From assembly GCF_018320785.1 (NCBI RefSeq), contig NC_054879.1, positions 44,134,698 to 44,198,697 of the forward strand: a stretch of 64,000 nucleotides of DNA. The letters are read 5' to 3'. Under the pieces are notes generated by a model that saw only the letters and a program-made list of their open reading frames with translations, made no database searches and was not told the DNA's origin. The translations under genes were made by a program, and so were the position numbers. This document shows, piece after piece, positions 33,000-46,800 of this stretch. The number at the start of each line of letters is the position of its first letter. The first letter of the stretch is position 1. Origin of the DNA: Cheilinus undulatus. Taxonomy: Eukaryota; Chordata; Actinopteri; Labriformes; Labridae.

Positions 33000-35500
33000 A
33001 TTCACAGTGAACACAGTAAAACAAAATAAAGCATAGATTAAGGTAACTAAGTTAAAATCACTACCTCTAACCCCTCTCTTACAGCCAGCTCCAGAAAAAA
33101 TGGAACCAGATTTATAAAGTCTACATATCAAATGACAGAATGAATTCATGTTTTACACATACTTGAGGTACATGTAATCTTTATTCTTTTGGCATTTTAA
33201 TAAAATGGGTTATAGCAGTGTCTTGCATGCAGTTTACACTACAAGCATTATGCATATGAATAATGGCAGATGTAAAATTCTTTGTAATCAAAACATTCTC
33301 TCGCTATTTGCAATGTATAGTGTAAGTATTGAACGTTGGAGTAACATGCAAAACATTCTGGTATGAATGGAATTATACTCTATGACATGGATCAACAGAT
33401 GTTAACAGATTAGGGCGAATGTCGTCAGACAAAAGTAACACGACTGTTACCTTGGTAACAAAACAGCCAAGGGCGCATGAGATGAGTAATGTCAAGTCCT
33501 GACATGCAACAATCATCTGATCTTTCTTTCGTCTGGGATACTTGCGGAGCAGAGAAGTTAATGTAAAAACACACAATACATAAAAGATCAAGTACCCTTT
33601 TTTCCACTATCTCCAAATGAAACAGTTGATTTAGTAAACTCATAAAACATCAGAGGTTATGAAATTTGTCTTATGCAGAAAAAGTGAGAGAATTTTCATG
33701 GACATTTAGGTTTTTAACCTCAAAGCTGCAGCTGAATGTCTTATACAGTCATCTCCCTGTAGGTCATCTAATATATATTTGGTGTTATATTGCATGTCAT
33801 AAATAATTAGTGTTTCATAATTATATCAAAATACACATCAGGGTTCATCCAAAAACACACAGGAAACAGTTAAAGTAGGAAAAGGCAGACACTTGGAGGA
33901 CACATATTTTGGTAAGATGCTGCTGCTGTCCTGAATGAAAAAATCTCACAGATCATCTCTCTCAGCAAACTGTCATCTTAAGTGCATACAGGTGGTAAAG
34001 GTCTGTTGCAGTGTGCAAACTTGAGCTTTCTCTTAAATGGACTACATATTTTATAAAGAGTTTTTAATGGAAGTTCCACCCCGCTGTAAATGGCAGACTG
34101 GGATTAAGCAGGTGAATGATTCGACAGCTCAACAAAAGCTGATGTGCAAACACCGTCCGCTAATTGTCACATATTCACATGAAATATACAAAAAATGGTG
34201 ACAAGATTGGCTGAATTTCTTTGGACTGTAGGCGATGGTAGTGTTTCTTAAAAACAACCATTCCTGTGCATTTGTGTGAATGTACTGTGTAATGATGGAC
34301 ACAGAGAGAGCCTGCTAGTACACGCTAACATGCGTAACCATAACATTCATGCATGTCTACATTTCTAATTAGCTGCAGAAACTCCTACCTGGCATTTTTT
34401 TTTGTATTTGTCAAGCCATCAGTTAGCACAATTAGCTTCAAAGTACTTCTGCTCATTAAGATCGCCCCTGAAGGAAAAAAAAAACTTTTGAAGAGTAAAA
34501 AAATGTATAAAAATTCATTTAAACAAAGTAAAATCTCTTAAATAATAACAAAAACATGTTTATCCTGCTTGAAAAGTAAAGACATACAACAGTTAGTGAT
34601 ATAATAATTCAAGACACTGGTTAGCAGACTGGCTGCAATTCAACATATCAACATGGCGGCCATTTTCCTTTTGACATCATGGTCAGGTTGGGGACTTTAT
34701 GCCTTTAAAACATCAAATTTCAGTAAAATCAATTCATATATCTAAAGTGCTCATTAAACCATGAAAGTCTGAGATGACATAATCATGCACTATTTTTGTC
34801 ATGTGACAGCATGAAAACAGAACCACATTTTGAAATCACTTCGTGTGGAAAGAGTGATTTTTAAGCTTTCTTCCAGTTTTTTTTATGTTAGTAGGCAAAC
34901 CAAAACAGGAAATATGATCAATTGAATTTATATATATCTATATATATAAATTAAATTACACATGGGGTAGATTGTTCCACATTGTATAGGACGGTTGCTG
35001 GTCATTTTTTCATAACTTCTATCTAAAGAAAAAAATCTTTTATTTCTACTTTCTTCTAATCATAGATTCTGTAAAAATGCAGCCTATGTAATTTAAATTA
35101 CCTTGTATTTATGTTCATAAAATATTGTACAGTGGGACAGTTAAGAATGGAAAAATCACCTATGTATATAACTGTATTTTTTTTTTATTTTTATTTTTTG
35201 CATTTACCTTGTTTTTGGCTCATTTATACATTTTGTATTTCTAGTTGCATTGCTTGGGAATGCCCCAGTGTAAGAATACAAAGAATGCCATACTGGTGTC
35301 TGTATATTTAAATTACTTTACTCGGGCATTGTTTAGGTAGACAAGAAACACCTTAAGATAAATGGGCATTCTGTGTAAAAATATTCATTTTCATTTTTCA
35401 TTCAAATATTCATTCTTCATATTTACACTTTTATGTGTAAATTTAAAACCTTTATTCCAATTTGTAACTTGAAAAGACAACTCATTTTTTTGTATGTATG
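33000..35500. other. Intergenic DNA downstream of the sodium channel gene
   Basis: AT-rich and without recognised genes. It may include part of the channel gene's 3' UTR; minus-strand AATAAA hexamers lie at 33180-33185 and 35451-35456, but neither can be shown to be used. Confidence 0.4.
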
Positions 35501-35513
35501 TATAAATATATGT

Positions 35514-35700
35514 ACAGTGCTTGACAAATTTATTAGACCACCCTAACCCTAACCAAAGTAAGGTTTATGCCACAGCTGCCCTAAATTAACAGCATTGGTA
35601 ATTACCAAAATCATTTTTGATGTTTCTGCAATGGTTAATACACCAATATGTAGAAGCTCTTTAACCCAAATGATATTTTTAATGCTAAAATAGAATTATT
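35514..35700. mobile_element. Tc1/mariner terminal fragment
   Basis: Begins TACAGTGCTTGACAAATTTA (TA duplication plus terminus), followed by about 170 bases typical of a Tc1 5' end. No transposase is retained. Confidence 0.5.
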
Positions 35701-35784
35701 ATTGTTATCCATGAATTTTCAAATGTACTGATTTACAAAAAAACTGAAAAAATAGTAAAGCACATTATCATTTCTTGATTAAAA

Positions 35785-36175
35785 TATCTCTACTATTGAG
35801 ATTAACAAGACATAATTATGAGATTAAAAACTCATTACTGAGATTAAAAAGTGAAAATTATGAAATTAAAAATAGAAAGTATGAGATTAAAAAGTCATAA
35901 TTATGAGATTGAAAAGTTTTTATTTTGAGATGACAAAGTCATAATCATGAGATTAAAAAGCCATAATTATGAGATTAAAAGTAGAAGGTATGAGATCAAA
36001 AAGTCATAATTATGAGATGTCCAGCAGTAGTGCACGGGCACAGACACTACCTCATAATTCTGACTTTATATCTCATAATTCTTAATTCTAATCAAATAAT
36101 TTTGTCTTTTATCTCATAATTATGACTTTTTATCTTACAATTCTGACTTTTTATCTCATAATTATAACTTAGGAT
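35785..36175. repeat. Palindromic array of AATTATGAGATTAAAAA units
   Basis: About ten direct units of GTCATAATTATGAGATTA in 35790-36020 are followed, across a 30-base GC-richer centre (GTAGTGCACGGGCACAG), by inverted units (TAATTATGACTTTTTATCT) to 36175. The same family occurs at 46.45-47.06 kb. Confidence 0.8.
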
Positions 36176-36685
36176 GCTTAGGTTTAAATTTTTTTCTTAA
36201 AATGGTCTATCTTTCAAACTTTTCTTTTTTAACTGGACAAAATGGGCTCCCATTCATTTCCTATCTTATGCATAGGTTAATATTCCAGCTGCTGAATTGT
36301 TAAAATAACAATGATTGTTAAACATCCTGTTATTACATTATTTAAACCAGACACAAAGTTGGACATTATAACAGCTTTACAGCTTCAACTTTAACCCTGA
36401 CATCAGAGGAAAATGGCCCCCATGTGAATAGAAGTTTTAGCATCAACAAATGCATCTTTAAGAACACTTATACATTTCAACAGCCTAAAAGATATCCTTG
36501 CTCCTAAAATAGCCAAAATTGTCCCAAGTCAGCCTTACTGAGCTGTTAAAGCTCAAGGGAGCAGGGTTTGTTTGGCATAGATATCCGTGCAAAAGAAGGG
36601 AGTCCAGTGGATATCTTGTCACGTTGGTAGGTTGTAAACATTTTGTCAATAATAAAAATGTCCTTGATGCATCTCCAGTACTCAT

Positions 36686-37878
36686 TTACATATCTTGCTC
36701 CCTGACATCTTTGCCCACAACCTCCTTTTCACTTTTGTCTTTCTCATATTTGTTGTTTCCATTCATCGTCACGCTGTTACATGCATGTTGAGGGGCCGTT
36801 GGAGGTGTCAGTTCACTTTTACTGGCGCTAGAATTTTTTTTGAGGCTGTCTGTGACAAGATCCTCATTGTCAATGATTGTTCCATCCTTTTGATTGTTAT
36901 CACTGGAAGAGTCAGGGGACTTAATGGCAACATGTCTGCTTGCATACTGTCTGTAGGCTTTTTGAATGACAGTGGCTGACATGTCCTCCTGCTTGCGACG
37001 GAGGGTGGAGGTGATGGGTTCGTAGGACACTTTGGAAGGATTGGAGGCCATGAAACGTTCCTCCATCTGGCCCCTTAAAATGTCCATCTCTCCACCCTCG
37101 CCCAGAACACGTTTTGTAAATGCAAACAGGATGTCCAGACAGTGAATGCGTTCCCCACTCACCATTGGTAGATCCATAGAGATTAGTTCAAGCTTGTTGG
37201 GTTTTGCTATGCGCAATGGTGGATCCAGAGTATCTGCAAACTCCTCCAACTTCTTGTACTCTATGAATTGTGTGGCATGAGGATCAAACCTTTCCCAGAC
37301 CTCATAAAACATCTCAAAATCATCCTCACTTAAGGGGTCTGCACTCTCCTCAGTTGCCACACCAAAATTTTCCAAGATGACTGCAATGTACATATTCACA
37401 ACAATCAGGAAACAGATGATGATGTAGCTCACAAAGAAGGCAATTCCCACAGGAGGGTTTCCACAGTCTCCCACAACAGTACTGCCAGGATGCTCCTTGG
37501 TTCTGTTACAATCGTCCGGGAGTTTGTTGAGAATCGGGTCTAGTAGGCCGTCCCATCCTGCTGAGGTGGTGATCTGGAACAAACAGATCATGCTGCTGCC
37601 AAACGTCTCAAAGTTGAAAAGATCGTCGATGCCTCTTTCCCTCTTGACGTATGCAAAATTCGACATGCCAAAAATGGCATAGATAAACATCACAAGGAAG
37701 AGCAGGAGCCCAATGTTAAACAAGGCAGGAAGTGACATCATCAAGGCAAATAACAGCGTGCGGATTCCTTTGGCACTTTTAATAAGGCGGAGGACACGGC
37801 CAATTCGAGCCAATCGGATGACTCTGAACAAGGTCGGCGAAACAAAATACTTCTCGATCAGGTCTGAAAGAAACATGC
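36686..37878 (-). CDS. scn1a: Sodium channel exon 26: domain IV S4 to C-terminus
   Basis: Encodes the S4 sensor [21 protein letters not shown]5, and the pore loop [14 protein letters not shown] carrying the Ala of DEKA. S6 ([13 protein letters not shown]), EF-like helices ([20 protein letters not shown]) and the calmodulin-binding IQ motif ([12 protein letters not shown]) follow. It stops after VREQDM. 396 residues. The last 80 residues are divergent and hydrophilic, as is usual between paralogues. Confidence 0.97.
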
Positions 37879-40800
37879 CTGAGGAGAAGAACACAACATG
37901 TAAAAATATAGAAATAATGAATGCATACTGACAAGATGAATAATGAATACATGCATGAGAATAACAGCAAACAGAGTCGTACCAATGATTGAAAGGATAA
38001 CCACAATGAAGTCAAACACATTCCATCCGTTTGTGAAAAAGTAATGACGAAGCGAGATCATCTTCAACAAACACTCTCCAGTGAAGACGATGATGAAAAT
38101 CATATTGATCCACCACAAAACATCAATCTTTGTTGGTGACTGCTCATCAGTTTCCACCATCATGGCCACCATATTTAGCACTATTAGAACCATTATGACA
38201 ATATCAAAAGCTTGTTTCGTGGTCAGGTCAAAGATGTATCCTTGAATTTTGTTCTGAAATAGAAAAAAGGTTGGAGAAACAGAAATGCATCTTAAGTGCT
38301 TTGACAGAATGTGTGATTTCCATTGAAGAAATGGCATTTGGTATTGATTTAAGTTACATACTGATGGTCTTGGGATAGGTTTTTGTGGTTTCTTTGACCC
38401 CAGCTTTTTCATGGCGTTGTAGTACTTCTTCTGTTCTTCGGTCATGAAGATGTCTTGACCTCCTAAGTAAAGAGAGAAAACAAGGCCAAATCAAATCACA
38501 GCAAATTCAAGGAGCAGGCACTGCTGAACATTCAAAGTTATGTTTAAGTACAGCATTTTTATTCTAATATCACGTCAAAATGTTTGACCAGCATATCAAA
38601 AAAGCAGATTTGATACTTATCTTTTTCTTTTGTTGATTAAAATTATCAATGATGACACCAATAAAGAGATTAAGTGTGAAGAAGGCTCCAGTTATGATGA
38701 AAACAACAAAGTACATGTACATTTTCAGGTTGACCTCGTAGTCTGGCTGATCATCGATCTATAATGGTGACAGATAAAGGAGATATTAACACAAAATCAT
38801 AAACTGGTCTCTAAGCACACTTTGTATGTTGGACAGGAAAGGTTCTGTAGGGCGGGGCCACACAGAGGTGAGAGCAACAAATCATTTAACATTGCAGGTG
38901 GGCGCCACCCCGGGGAAACGACATAATGCAAGCTCGGCAGAGCGCCGTTATCATCGTTCACTTTCTGGCGAGCAAGTTGGTTGATCAAACTCAAAAACAT
39001 CTTTTCATCAGAGAAAGCTTTCAGTACAGTTCTTTGATCTTTTTTAAAATAAAGAAATGTTCGCACACTTATCTCTTTCTGGCCGCAAATGATTACAACT
39101 AAACCGCACCTGTACTCACTCTTTCTTTTCAAGTGGCACCGGTTAGTCAGGTTATTCTCTGACTGGAACAAAGCATATCAGCTCAAAGCTTTGCATGATG
39201 GATCTGTCTGATGACAGACATGGAATCTGGCCAATCCGTTAGCTTTGCAAGGTAATGCCATCAATCCAGGGTTGGAAATTACTGACCTGCTTTAGCATGA
39301 ATTTGTGAAAGTTACAGGGAAAGGGTAAGTTGTTGTGTGAGTGGTTGTATACAAGGCCTGCCAGTGGAGTGAGTAGCTCGGACTTAGCCACAGTGGCAGT
39401 TTTGTCAGAAGTGGACATTTCTTTATCAAAACAAGGACAAAGAGCAACACTGGATGTTTTGGCTCTTATCCTGGTGTACTTCTGCATGGGTTTGAGGCCA
39501 TTATGGGTGGGTTTTGCTGGTGAAGCCAACAGCTGCTGACAGCTATTAGCTAAGTGGAAGTTTAATCGACACTGGGCCACATTTCTTTCTAAAACAAAAC
39601 AAAAGAGCCACACCATCAGCTTGTCTTGGCAGAGATGACGCATTTGCACGTCTCCCAGTCGGCCCTGGCATCAATTTTAATCAACGAGAAGCTCCGCCAT
39701 CAACGATCTAAGGCAGCGGTAACCTGACAGCTAAAGAGAAGCGCATGCATACAATGTCATTTTATCTCTTTGCTCTGATTGGTTCGTCATGAATGTTACA
39801 GACAGAACATTCCCCCAATTACCTTCTTTGAATTTTCTGAAAAGTCCTGCCCTTCCCAAATGCCTTCTATGGGAGCTTTACCAGCTGAATGAAATATTTC
39901 CATGCAACGGATATTTGAAACAGTCGATCTGGCGTGTTGGGTTAGCTATAACTCCCTGATCTGCTTTGCCCTGCTGAAGTTTGATGTGTGCAATGATATT
40001 CACATTATATTTCCACCAAATTCAACCTAAAAAACTGAAACTACAATACAATTAACCACTTAATTTTTCTAAGCTGTGATCTGATAGCAATGTTTTACAG
40101 AGGACTATGGTAATAATAAAAAGACAATTCCCTTTTTGTAACAATTAGCTTTGTATTTTGCCTCTTAATAGCATAACGCATTTTTGAAGTCTAATTTCAT
40201 GGATTTTCAGCATTTTAATACTTCCATATATGTAAGGTTAGGTAAAGAGAAGAGAAATACAGGCTATATGTAAAAAAGATTTCATAGTACTATAAATATG
40301 GTTTAATATCACACAAATCTCATGCTTATTGATTAATAAGAGAGATTATTAAAATACGATGAACAAGATGAGTCAATAATATATTTTTACATTGTTTCGA
40401 GAGTCCACAGCAGCATACATGATATCTGTCCATCCTTTGAATGTAGCCTGTACAAAATGAAGAACATCCAATTAAAGAAACTTCCAAGTATTTATAACTG
40501 ACCGTGAAACTAGAGCTTACGGATATTTCTCACACTTACCACCTGAAGCAATGCAAGATAGCCGTAGCCAACATTGTCAAAGTTGATTTTGACATTCCTC
40601 CAGCGACTGTCATTACGGCTAAGACACTGTGACCTATTTGCCACAATGTCCACAGGAAAAATCTCATCGTTAGTTTTATTAACGCAGCGGTAGAACTTCC
40701 CAGCAAACATGTTGACTCCCATGATGCTGAAGATGAGCCAGAAGATGAGACAAACCAGCAACACGTTGAAAATGGAAGGAATTGCTCCCAGTAGGGCGTT

Positions 40801-43800
40801 GACAACCACCTGTGCAGACAGATAAAAACACACAACCCATGTTTACAGCAGAAAGATCATCACAGATGTGATGCATGACACTGTATACTGTAGTGGTGGT
40901 AAAAACAGGAAAACACAAGAGTGAATGTTTCAGAGCCATGAGCTCAGTACAGCTATGACGAACACCAAAGCTCAAATACAATGAAAACTGCATGGTCAAG
41001 GTGGGAAAAGATTCAGGAAAAGAGGCAGGGAAAAGGCACTTTATCTGAGAGTATTTTTTATGGGATTAAAGCTAGATTTTAGAGAAACATTGAAACAGAA
41101 CACCTTGTAGAGGCAGGATGACACCACAAATTTTGCTTACTGTAAACAGAAACATAAATAAAACATGAAGAAATCATGTTAAAGAACCCAAAAAACAAAA
41201 TCCAAAACAGTGAAATTAAAAAGAAGGCTAAAGTAGCGAAGATAATGCACATGAGAAGCTGTTCATGCAAATAAGGGAACACACTGGCTACCACGTGAGG
41301 AAAGACCATCATCATCTTCACAGTGCTGTAAATCTAGACCACCACAATATGAGAGTAACTAATCGAAACATGCTATATTGATTTTAGCAGCCGGTAACCC
41401 TCCCCCTGCAGTTACATAAGTCCTCAAACAGTGTTTAGCCAAAGAAAACACAGAAAAGAAAACACTGCAGTTGAATTACAAACTTTTTTCTGTTTGTTTT
41501 AATAACAAGACTAGGTAAAAACCTAGTATATGGCTGACGGCAACTATCTAGGATGCCTGTTGAAATACCTGACTGGCAGAGGGATTTTGTCATTATTGTT
41601 ATCTTTTGAGCCAAATTTATTGTGGCGTCTTAAATGTACATAGCTACATGCTATCCTCTCTCTCTCTCTCTCTCTTTCTCTCCTCTTAATAAAGATCTTT
41701 TCTGTGTACATATGAAAAACTACAGAGACATGTGTCAGGACTTCACTGACAGAGACAGACAATGTCACTGGAGATTAATTTTTTTTTCCGATATAAGTCT
41801 TTAATGGTATTAAGTTTATACTAAAATTAAATCACTAACTTTTATTTAAGTGCTTATTCTAAAATTAAAAAAAAACTGCAGCAGGTTTCATGAACATTTC
41901 TAATTCTCCTCAGACAGGTATGTAAGGGTTTTTATACACTTAAAATTAAGCTGAATGTCAACTTTAGTGTTCCTATCCTTTTTTATATCCGTTAATTATC
42001 TATAAATAGCACATTTATCATATTCCCTGCCAATAAAGACGTGCCAAATGTTAAAGTAGCGTTCTCTTCACAACGCAAATGCAGAGATTTTAACATTTGG
42101 TCCCCATAAACATATAGTAGTAAAAAGAATATTTACCAAATGTTTTTTTTTACAAAGCGCACGCTCCTGGCTCAGGCGGGTGACACAGACATACACAGCA
42201 GGAGCGCACACACACAGCACTTATGCGCTGGTCTTTCGTGGTAAGAGAGGAGCTTTTAGAGGAGAAAATTCTGCTGTTTATCCTCCGGTATTCTGAAACT
42301 TTTTCCCTCAACAGACAGAAGCCTTGAGTCTACACTACTGACATGTTAGCGTACATTTCAGTGTAGGTGTGTGCGTGTGCGTCGCGTTTGTGTATGTCAC
42401 TTGAAAGCAGATGAGGAGGAGAGGAGAGCAGCCGACGCTACTGTGTGAAAGACGAACGGTCAAAGATAAAGGGACAATAGGAGAAAGAGTGACAGGGGGA
42501 CAGGAGCTCATGATAGAAAAATTGGCTCTGTGCTTTGGATTTAAAAAGAACAGTGGTCCAGGTTGGAGTAAACAGCAGCGGTCTTACAGCGACATCCAAG
42601 CTAACAGCTAACAGCAGACAACATGGACAAGTCCACCGCCATGATCGAAAAGCCATGCCGAAACAGACCGGGTGTAGAGCGAGAACATTTTTTTCTGTCA
42701 CAGAAAGCTTTCAGTGTTGCTCATGACGTCTGGTTCAAACAGAGCTCTGCTGCGGCTCAGTCCCAGCTAATAACTAGCAGGCCTGCTAGAGTCATTAGCT
42801 GGGGCACAACAACTCATTAGCTGTTTACAAAAACTAACCGTTTCCCCGTAACTATCACATAATCATGCTGGGGGGGTTCTGTCACTCTTCCGTGTTGCTC
42901 TCAGCGCTAACTGTGATGAAGAAATGTGTTGGTCTGCTAACATTCGGCTAGCAGCCATAAATACAAATACCCCTTTCCCCTTTTACCTATCACACACTCA
43001 CACTGAAGCGGTATGGCAGATGAGCAAAAAACACCATTACTGTTACAGAAAGCTTTTAGTGTTGCTGTCTTCACTTGTTTTAATAAAGAAATGTCCAGTT
43101 TTGACTTAAGTGCTGCTGTGACTTAGTCAGAGCTAATCGCTACATGAGCAGCTGTTGTACACAAGCATTGAAACAAGAAGTTACCTTTCCCCCCTCAACT
43201 ATCACATAATCATGCCAAAGCAGGTCAGCAGAGGAGTAAAAACATCTTTCCCAACATGAAAAGCTTATAGAGTTGTCTTATTCTTTGTTATACATAAATG
43301 TGGCCCAGTTCTAGTGAAACAGAGGCTAAAGCTATATCTGAGCATTTAGAGCAGTGGAGGCATCCATTAGAGGACTTTCAGCACTAGTAAACCCCGCCCA
43401 TAAAGCAACTCTGCATGTATGGCTCTAGTTAACAAAGTGGAGGCAACCATTACGTGTCAGCATTCAGTCCAAGCAAACGCAACTCTGTATTACATGGCTC
43501 ATACAAAAGCATCACTCAGTCAGTCAGTCAGTCAGTCAGTCAGTATACGGACAGAGCCATAAAAAAATTAAAAATATGGAAATAGGCATTTGCACTTTCT
43601 TGCTTAACAGTAGAAAGGCAATAGAAAGGTTGATACCACTGTTAGTTTTTCATTCACATATAATTTAAAGTTAACTTTTCCTGTGTTAATAAATACAGTT
43701 TGGCTTTTTTCTCAAGATCTGGACCTGTTTATCTTGTTGTGTCAGGATTATAGCACCGGCTTTCTCATAATAACAAGTAAGTTTTACCAGTTTTGTCAAG

Positions 43801-46800
43801 ATCTAGATTTAACTGTCACACTAAGAAGATTATTGCTGGGTTCTAGGAGTTAATATCTAGAGATTTTAAGAAATGCTGCTCATCTCTGTCATGTCAGCCT
43901 TGGTAAGTTTTCATTTGAAAGTTTTTGTAGTAGTTCTTTGTGTTACCCATGATTTTTAATGCTTTACTCTTTAACTGATTACATTTCCATCTTGTGCCTT
44001 TGCTGCTTTTCCAGTGTTTCATGTTTTTACCTTGTCAGCCTTCATCTTGATTGATTAGCTGTTTCTCAAAGCCAAGGAAGGATCCTAGCCTTGCCATCTT
44101 CCAAAGCTCCCATCTGAACCGTTTAGGCCCGGTCAGAAAGTGACAGGACAAATCAGCTTTGAGGGACATTGGAAAACTGTCCCGACCAACCAGTTGAGAA
44201 CCACTGGTCTAAACCACAAGATAGCAAACACTTCTGTCTGCCTGGTTACAGGACCAGCACACTCATGGGTGCATAGAAGGTCTTATGGACAATTCATATT
44301 TACACAACATGAGCTCTCAGGGTGAAAACTACTATTGGGTCACTTCAGAAACTTGCCAAGACACTTTTGCATTGGTTCTGCTTCGTCCCATGTTAGTAAG
44401 TGGATGGTAGAGGCATTCATAGAACTGTTTGAGTTTTGAGAGCCGCGGGTTGAGTATCACTGATTTGATGTAAAAAAAGTTTGAGGAATATATTTGATGG
44501 CCATGAATATACCTGGGCAGCCATCTCAAATGTAAGTTTCATGTGGGAATAGTAAACTGTATAAAAGACCAAAGTTCAAACAAACTGAACATCTTTGTTA
44601 TTCAACCCCAAAATAACAGCTGGAGAAGAGGATAAGGGAAAAGGAGGAATGCTTCATGTACATGCAACTTGGGGGATCATGTTAACGGGTGTAATAAAGT
44701 ATTGAAGCTTTGTACTGCTTTTGGGTGCAGATGCAGTCGGTTTTCTGAACAATGTAATGGAAAGTACCTAGCAGGGTAATCTTACCCTCATTCCTTCGAA
44801 CCGCGACAAGGCTCTCAACGGCCTCAGAGCTCGAAGTGTTCTTAGAGACTTGATGGGACCGAGATCAGAGTAGTTCATGGAATTGGCAACTAAACTGACC
44901 AGGGAGACCTGGAACACAATAAAGACGCACATTAGGTCACAGGCATGTTGCATCTTAGAAGAGCATTTTCAGACTCTTCTCTTAAAATAAAGTGTTTATG
45001 AGAAAGCAGAGGCCTACATCAACAATGAGGAAATCCAGCCAGCACCAGGCATTGGTGAAATACTTGGCGAATCCATATGCAACCCATTTCAGCAGCATCT
45101 CCAGGATGAAGATGTAGGTGAAGATTTTATCAGCAAACTCCAACACCGTTTTAACGGTCTTCCTCTTTTCAATGTAGACATCTTCAAATGCCTACATGTG
45201 GAGAAAATGAGAGATTAAGTCAGAAATAAATAAAAGAGGCTTTGCAAATACATAGGAGTTGCAAGATATGTTAAAAAAAACCTTTCTAATGCACACACCA
45301 GCGCTCCACTGCTGAGCAAGATCATGAAGATGATAAAGCTCTCAAACCAGTTGTGCTCCACAATCCGGAAACATGTCTTTCTAAGTGTCCACCACATCTT
45401 CCACCAACCCTTTTCTACGTTTACTTGACAGCACTTGTACTTTTGCACACAGCCTGGGGGGGGGGAAGAGGGGGAATTGTGAGTTATTAGGATGACATAA
45501 AGTTTCAGATTGCAGGAAGCACTGGTTGTACTGGTGTTTACCTTCAGGAAAGCAAGAATCAGGGTCCATGGCTTCTTCCAGTTCGGCGTCTTCTGACTCT
45601 CCTTCTGCCCCTGCCATCCCGTCCACTGTGCTGCCTTCTGAGGAGCTAAACTGACCATCGTCGTCGACAGGCTGCAGATAAGAAAAACAGAGCAAGGTAA
45701 GAGAATATAACAGAAACATGACACGAAACATACCAGTCTTACTTTAAAATAGGTATTTAAAACAAATCAACTAATGGTTAGAACTATCATTTAGACAAGT
45801 TATTTTTCATCAAATAACTACACTGCCTGGCCAAAAAAAAAGTCGCCACCTGGATTTAACTAAGCAAATACACACGAGCCTCCTAATTGATAATTACTGC
45901 ATGGGCGATTATCTTTCAGCTGGCAACAAATTAACTAACCCCAGCTGATGCAATGAATAACTTCTCATTTCTTAAACAACCATGTCGAAAGACACATCCT
46001 GTGGTCGTGGAAAAGATGTTAGTCTGTTTAAGAAGGGTCAAATCATTGGCAACTGGAAAAGAAGGCTTCAGTTTGCTATGGAGCATAAAGATTGGACTCT
46101 GGAGGAATGGAAGAAGGTCATGTGGTCTGATGAGTCCAGATTTACCCTGTTCCAGAGTGCTGGGCGCATCAGGGTAAGAAGAGAGGCAGGTGAAGTGATG
46201 CACCCATCATGCCTAGTGCCTACTGTACAAGCCTGTGGGGGCAGTGCTATGATCTGGGGTTGCTGCAGTTGGTCAGGTCTAGGTTCAGCAACATTATGTG
46301 CCCAAAGAATGAGGCCAGCTGACTACCTGAATATACTGAATGACCAGGTTACTCCATCAATGGATTTTTTCTTCCCTAATGGGACGGGCATATTCCAAGA
46401 TGACAATGCCAGGATTCATCGGGCTCAAATTGTGAAAGAGAGGTTCAAGTCTTATTATAAGATAAAAAGCAATAATTATGAGATAAAAATATACAAGATA
46501 AAACATCCTAATTATAAGATAAAAGGCCATGATTATGAGATAAAAATATACAAGATAAAACATCCTAATTATGGCGCGCCGGTAGTCGAGTGGTTGGGGC
46601 GCATGCCATGTGCGCGGGCGACCCGGGTTCGAATCCGGCCCGTGGCACTATTTCCTGCATGTCTCTCCCCGCTCTCTCCCCTGTTTCCGACTCTATCCAC
46701 TGTCCTATCAAAATAAAGGCAAAAAGGCCAAAAATAAATCTTTAAAAAAAAACATCCTAATTATAAGATAAAAAGTCAACATTATCAGATAAAAATATAC

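Noticed and set aside
38463..38620. GT-AG reading of the channel intron before the inactivation gate
   Set aside because: It gives KKKIRGQDIFM in place of the conserved [11 protein letters not shown] and changes exon lengths from the conserved 138 and 105 nt.
39239..39649. 136-residue frame in channel intron 22
   Set aside because: No family resemblance; lies in a CpG-richer stretch that looks like an unclassified repeat.
46573..46648. Possible genuine tRNA gene
   Set aside because: Followed by a SINE body and tail also found at 62.3 kb, and flanked by a target duplication. The acceptor stem does not pair as a proper tRNA would.
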